Assembly (NCBI GenBank): GCA_012295275.1
Contig: CM022666.1
Span: 7,128,265-7,163,264, forward strand
Direction of reading: 5' to 3'
Length of the DNA stretch: 35,000 nucleotides
From: Chrysomallon squamiferum
Lineage: Eukaryota; Mollusca; Gastropoda; Neomphalida; Peltospiridae
Under the pieces are notes generated by a model. The model saw only the letters and a list, made by a program, of their open reading frames with translations, was not told where the DNA came from and did not search any database. The translations under genes were made by a program, and so were the position numbers. How positions within the stretch are numbered: the stretch's first letter is position 1; every line of letters begins with the position of its first letter. This document shows, piece after piece, positions 30,700 to 35,000 of this stretch.

Positions 30700-30726
30700 T
30701 TTAATAAAATTCTCAAATAATCACGA

Positions 30727-30763
<37 letters not shown>

Positions 30764-32388
30764 GACAAGCAGTCAGTAAATTACGTAGTCATGATTACAT
30801 TTTTCACACTTAGTTAACAGAGTAGATATACTGGTTTTATTAATTTCACGCGAAACGCAATATCCGGGCTGTTTTACGTAACACTGAATTACTGCGCAGT
30901 CCATCCATTATTTGTCTCCACTTTTTAAACCTCGTTTTTGGTATCCTGAAGTTTGTTAGTACGGTTAAATATAAATTTATTGTACATATCTGATTTTCTG
31001 TTTACGTGATATTTAAAAATTATTATATATATATATATATTTGTTTTTTCTCACAAATTTAATTCAACACCTGCAAACAGCAAAAACACAACAACAAACA
31101 AAACAAAAACAACAACAAAAACAAACAAAACAACAACTACAACCCCCCCAAAAAACGTAAGAACAACAACAAAACACTTGAGAATAAAGTGAAAAACAAG
31201 TTGAAATTGAATAATTGTGTATTTTGTAAGGGACATGTTTATTGCAAGTTTTTTGGGGTATACGCAAAAAAGTGAATCTGGAACAACTGCAGATGCACGT
31301 GCAAATAGGGTATGCCACAAATGACGCCCGAACATCGCGAGTAAGCTGTGGATATGGCACAGACGAGATCTACTCAGTCCTGTAATGGAAGGAATCTTCG
31401 ATTGTTCCCGTGTTACTTTAACCAGCTGCAGGCAACTGGTTGGGCAGACGTCTGACAAATCCATAGTGACGTCATCAGCGACGAATGCCTTACGTCATAG
31501 TGTTAACCACCAGACAGTGGCCAGGCGACAAGTGGTTCACTGAAAAAAAAAAAAAAAAAAGGAATACAGACCACACTGAGGACAGTTATTCACAGCGCAA
31601 AATCGCTATCTGAAATTAAGATTTGGCTGTAAAACAGTGTCAGCGAGATGACTGGCAGAGGGTAATCTTCATTGATGAAAATATTGTTTTTCTTTTCTTT
31701 TCTTTCTTCTTCTCTTCCCTTCTTCCTTTTATTATTTATTTATTTATTTATTTATTGAGGCTTTCTGACGATATTAATTAAACAAGATTCTTAAAAGTTA
31801 TACCGGCGAATGCGCCTTTACTGATTGGTGATGTAATACATATTTTTATTCCACGGCACTGGATTTCTGTAGGGGATGACATCGGCTTTAATTGCGTAGC
31901 TGATGGAATTTCCGCTGAATGTGTTTCGGCATAAACGATATGAATCGCGGGTAATGACTATCACAAATTTTAATAAATCGATAAGTAGGGGGAAAAAAAT
32001 CTCTACTAGTTTCCTTCTGTTTTAGAATTAATGAATAAATATTTATTTAACGACATTCCAGCACTTGTAAACAGTACGTAAGGTTTCAGATATAAGTTTA
32101 TTTTTGCGGAGAAAGATGATATAAGATAGGAAACCGTTTCTTGTTCTTTTCTCGACCGCTATCACACACCGAGTCTGTTTGACGATTACTTGCAAGGGTT
32201 ATTTTAAAACAACACCAGTAATTAACTAGTATACTACTACTATTGCTACTGCAAGCACTACTGCTACCGCGCTAACCACTACCATTATACCAACACCAAC
32301 ATTACTACTATTATCACTTTCAGTACTGTTTCAATCACAGTTACTATCACTATCGCTGCTGTTGTTATTACTGCTATTGCTACTACTG

Positions 32389-32428
<40 letters not shown>

Positions 32429-32577
32429 TGCTGCTGCTACTACTGCTTAATTACTGCAGCTGTTACTTTTGTTACTTTAGGTACTATTACTATTAGAACA
32501 ACTATTACTATTATTACCATTACTACTATGACTACTACTACTACTATTAGCGCTAATAATACTACTACTAATGCAAC

Positions 32578-32610
<33 letters not shown>

Positions 32611-32988
32611 TAATAATAACAACAATGATGATGATGATGATGAAAATTATAACGATAATGGTGATTTGATGACGATGATGATGACGACGTTTTTCCAGGC
32701 ACTACATGGATGCAGGAAATCGTCTGGCTGGTGATGCACGATGGGAATTTTCAAGAAGCTCGAAAGAAGCAGGTTTACTTCCGATCGGCGTTCCTGGAAT
32801 TCAAAGATGAAGTACTGAACGAGATTGGTCTTGATTTAGCCAATCCAATGCCGTCTCCTCGCGTCATCAAGTCACACTTACAAGTGAAGTGGATGCCTCG
32901 CCAGATACACCAGAAAAACTGCAAGGTTAGATTTTTTTTTATTTAGCTTCTGTTTATAGCTATTGTAGCTATATATGAATCATTTTGA

Positions 32989-33071
<83 letters not shown>

Positions 33072-33096
33072 AGGTGATCCATCCGTAGCTATCTAT

Positions 33097-33184
<88 letters not shown>

Positions 33185-33238
33185 ATCCATCCATCCATCC
33201 ATCCATCCATCCATCCATCTCTCTATCTATTTATCTGT

Positions 33239-33291
<53 letters not shown>

Positions 33292-33662
33292 ACGGCCTGC
33301 ATGCCTGCCTGCCTGTCTGTCTGTCTCTCTGAATGTCTTTCTAAATATCTATCTATCCATACCTTGGTCTTTCAATTTATTTACCTCTGTCCGTTTTTGT
33401 TTTTGTTTTTATCTCTTTGTCCATCTGTATTTGTCTGTGTGTCTGTCTTTCAGTCTATGTATTTCTTGATTTGTAGATAATTGTAATGTTCAGAAACCCT
33501 AAGGACCTGTGTGTGTCTTACTACCACTTCTACAAAAGCAGCTCGTCACTGGGGAACTTCACTGGAAGTTGGGCTGAGTTTCTCAACATGTTTTTATGTG
33601 GGCACGGTAAGACGTTGTTGTTGTTGTTGTTGATGTTGCTGCTGCTGCGATTATTGTTGTTG

Positions 33663-33694
<32 letters not shown>

Positions 33695-35000
33695 TTATGG
33701 TCGTAAAAATATATTTATATTAAATTTTTAACAGTACGGAAATCCACGAACGAATGTTAACGATTGGTAACGGAATATTACGAGGCTGATAAAGTTTTTT
33801 GTCATTTTGCCGAAAATTACGTCTATCTATAGCTAATTATTTTATATAAAGTCGTTCATTGTCATATAATGATTGTTTTAAAAATTTAAATTCAGATATA
33901 TTTTATTTTCAATATCAAAATCGGAGTGTTTAGTAATCTTACTATTAAAATTGCATTTAAATGATATATGTAACTTTACAAATTAAAAAAAAAGAAAAAA
34001 AAAAGTTATTATTATTGTTGTTGTTGTTGTTGTTGTTGTTGTCATCACTACTACTACTATTGATACTACTAATGATGATGATGAAGATGAAAATAAATAA
34101 ACAGTAACTGTACTGTGATTTATAACTTTTCAATTTAGACTGTAAATATTTTTTCTCAGTTGATCACGGAAGTTGGTTTGACTTCACGCGCAGTTGGTGG
34201 GACATGCGCAATGACCCAAAAGTGAAAATCGTATTTTATGAAGACTTAAAGAAGGTTTGTTGTTGATAAGTGAAAATAAATGAGATATTCAACAGTTTTT
34301 AAATGCATTTAAACATGTAGTATGCTTTAAAATAATAATAATAATAATCATAAAAAATTAGTCATATGAGATACTCTTCATCAATAACAGCTTTTATAAA
34401 AATTTGGTAATATTTCTAAAATTAACAATTATAACAATTTTATAACGTATAACAAAGATTAACATGATAACTGTTTTACACAGTAATATTTTTAAAATGT
34501 CTTATAATCTAACATAACAATTTTATAAAATATAACAAATTATAACACAATAACAGTTGTATAATGTAATATTTCTAAAATGTTATGTAACAGTCTAACA
34601 TAACAAATTATAACATAGGAACTGCTTCTAAAATGTCATACAATTTAAATATAATCTAACATAACAATTTTAAAAAGTATAACATATTATAACAATTTTT
34701 TCGACGTAATATATCTAAAATGTCACATAACTTTAACATAACATTTTTTATATCGTAAGTACAAAGTATATATTACAACAGTAGCATAATGTGATATTTC
34801 TAAAATGTTATATAAATTAAGCCTAGCCTAACACAACAGTTTCTTAAAGTACAATATAATCATATATTTTATATATCTGAAAATGAAAGTTTCTAGAAAA
34901 AGACAACATAATTTTTTTATTTTATCAAAAAGACGATGCACTTTCACATATATTTTATTTTTTTTTTTTTTTTATTTAGGTTCCGAATTTGAGAAAACAT
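30284..35000 (+). CDS. Cytosolic sulfotransferase (SULT family), N-terminal part, cut by window end
   Basis: Exons 30284-30434, 32699-32925, 33477-33606, 34160-34254 and 34980-35000+ join in consistent phase (GT-AG) to 208 codons of a family usually about 290-300 residues long. The PAPS 5'-phosphosulfate loop TYPKAGTTW is residues 46-54 and is split by intron 1 after A50. The catalytic histidine is H110 in RVIKSHL. The 3'-phosphate-binding segment is [16 protein letters not shown], with R132 and S140. Exon 4 gives [16 protein letters not shown] and VFYEDLKK, typical of SULTs. The enzyme moves sulfonate from PAPS to hydroxyl or amine groups of small molecules; the substrate cannot be told. All visible key residues are present. 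The ATG has G at -3 and begins the conserved N-terminal region. Confidence 0.92.
30637..30697 (+). repeat. GA dinucleotide microsatellite
   Basis: An uninterrupted AG array of about 61 nt in sulfotransferase intron 1. It is followed at about 30731 by a TTA array. Confidence 0.97.
31296..31690 (+). pseudogene. Dead Tc1/mariner-like transposase fragment
   Basis: Pieces of a transposase appear in different frames on the + strand: MTPEHRE then a stop then AVDMAQ (helix-turn-helix start), [30 protein letters not shown], and near the 3' end [12 protein letters not shown], which corresponds to the family's W..V.F.DES catalytic-region motif. Stops, frameshifts and an A run at about 31543-31560 interrupt it. 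The region after the motif turns into CTTTT-rich low-complexity sequence. Terminal inverted repeats were not found. Family assignment is from motif memory. Confidence 0.6.
32028..32165 (-). mobile_element. SINE-like fragment
   Basis: AATATTTATTTAACGACATT, then CCAGCAC, then further on GGTTTCAGATATAAG and AGATAGGAAACCG, resemble the reverse complement of the 3' part of a mollusc tRNA-like SINE, in opposite orientation to the copy at 11540-11845. Decayed, with no visible A/B boxes. Confidence 0.45.
32225..32680 (+). repeat. Trinucleotide-rich block (ACT, GCT, AAT, GAT)
   Basis: A degenerate ACT/ATT stretch contains a pure CTACTACTA array (about 32380-32420), then AAT/AAC (32577-32625) and GAT runs, ending about 20 nt before the exon 2 acceptor. 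The poly-Asn and poly-Leu open frames here are artefacts. Confidence 0.9.
32992..33067 (+). repeat. CT dinucleotide microsatellite
   Basis: An uninterrupted TC array of about 76 nt in sulfotransferase intron 2. Confidence 0.97.
33087..33330 (+). repeat. Compound tetranucleotide array (CTAT, CTGT, CATC, GCCT)
   Basis: Runs of CTAT, CTGT, CCAT, CT, CTAT again and GCCT follow one another. Together with the CT array they fill most of the 551-nt intron 2. Confidence 0.95.
33613..33697 (+). repeat. TTG/TTA trinucleotide array
   Basis: Starts 7 nt after the exon 3 donor. The poly-Leu tail on the open frame is intronic. Confidence 0.93.
34406..34880 (+). repeat. Degenerate tandem repeat in sulfotransferase intron 4
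   Basis: The pair TAATATTTCTAAAATGTTAT (and variants) plus CTAACATAACAATTTTATAA recurs about six or seven times at an irregular period of about 60-100 nt, from near 34406 to 34880. Confidence 0.8.

Larger units (their letters stand above)
30435..32698 (+). other. Sulfotransferase intron 1
   Basis: A 2.3-kb GT-AG intron interrupting the Gly codon of the PAPS loop. It contains GA and TTA microsatellites, a CAA-rich stretch (about 31078-31135), the Tc1/mariner relic, a SINE-like fragment and a long trinucleotide block. Confidence 0.85.

Noticed and set aside
31051-31464. 137-codon minus-strand ORF with a Val/Phe-rich tail
   Set aside because: It reads the antisense of the transposase relic and a CAA-rich run. 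The transposase motifs are on the + strand.
32440-32734. Poly-Leu and poly-Asn ORFs
   Set aside because: Trinucleotide microsatellite in sulfotransferase intron 1. Only the last part after 32698 is a real exon, in another frame.
51-35000. A functional sulfur cluster (sulfur-oxyanion-type carrier plus sulfotransferase)
   Set aside because: The genes are more than 24 kb apart with ZC3H13 between them. Animal genes of this kind are not usually clustered by function, and nothing in the sequence links their regulation.

Overview
The window is AT-rich metazoan nuclear DNA (long A/T runs, many microsatellites, GT-AG introns). It reads best as a mollusc, probably a gastropod. The reasons are the protein matches (animal ZC3H13, an SLC25A14/A30-type carrier, a cytosolic sulfotransferase) and decayed copies of a tRNA-like SINE whose A/B boxes and TTAAATAAA-type 3' end I associate with mollusc genomes. 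Species and clade are inferred, not proven. I saw no rRNA, tRNA gene, CRISPR array or prokaryotic feature.

Layout, with all three protein genes on the + strand: (1) 51-5773, the last five coding exons of a mitochondrial carrier of the SLC25A14/SLC25A30 type. Its 5' exons lie outside the window. (2) 5774-8489, 3'UTR, spacer and the presumed promoter of the next gene. (3) 8490-25061, a complete 20-exon gene for ZC3H13 (Flacc in flies), the CCCH-finger/RS-rich subunit of the nuclear m6A mRNA methyltransferase accessory complex. Exon phases agree throughout except for one extra A in a four-A run in exon 4. Ignoring that base gives a 1,679-residue protein. (4) 25062-30283, about 5.2 kb of spacer holding a short insertion between 13-bp direct repeats, a foldback, SINE-like fragments and two blocks of degenerate tandem repeats. 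The second block runs up to the next start codon. (5) 30284-35000, the first 208 codons (five exons, the last cut by the window end) of a cytosolic sulfotransferase. Its first intron holds a dead Tc1/mariner-like transposase.

The three genes are ordinary conserved animal genes and need not work together. I found no clear new multi-gene system. The unusual content is in how introns and flanks are built: exon or splice-site pieces appear to have been tandemly copied into introns (carrier intron after 159; ZC3H13 intron 3). Several introns are mostly minisatellite, one ZC3H13 intron uses a GC donor, one exon is only 24 nt, and a GC-rich open frame of unknown origin sits in a carrier intron.
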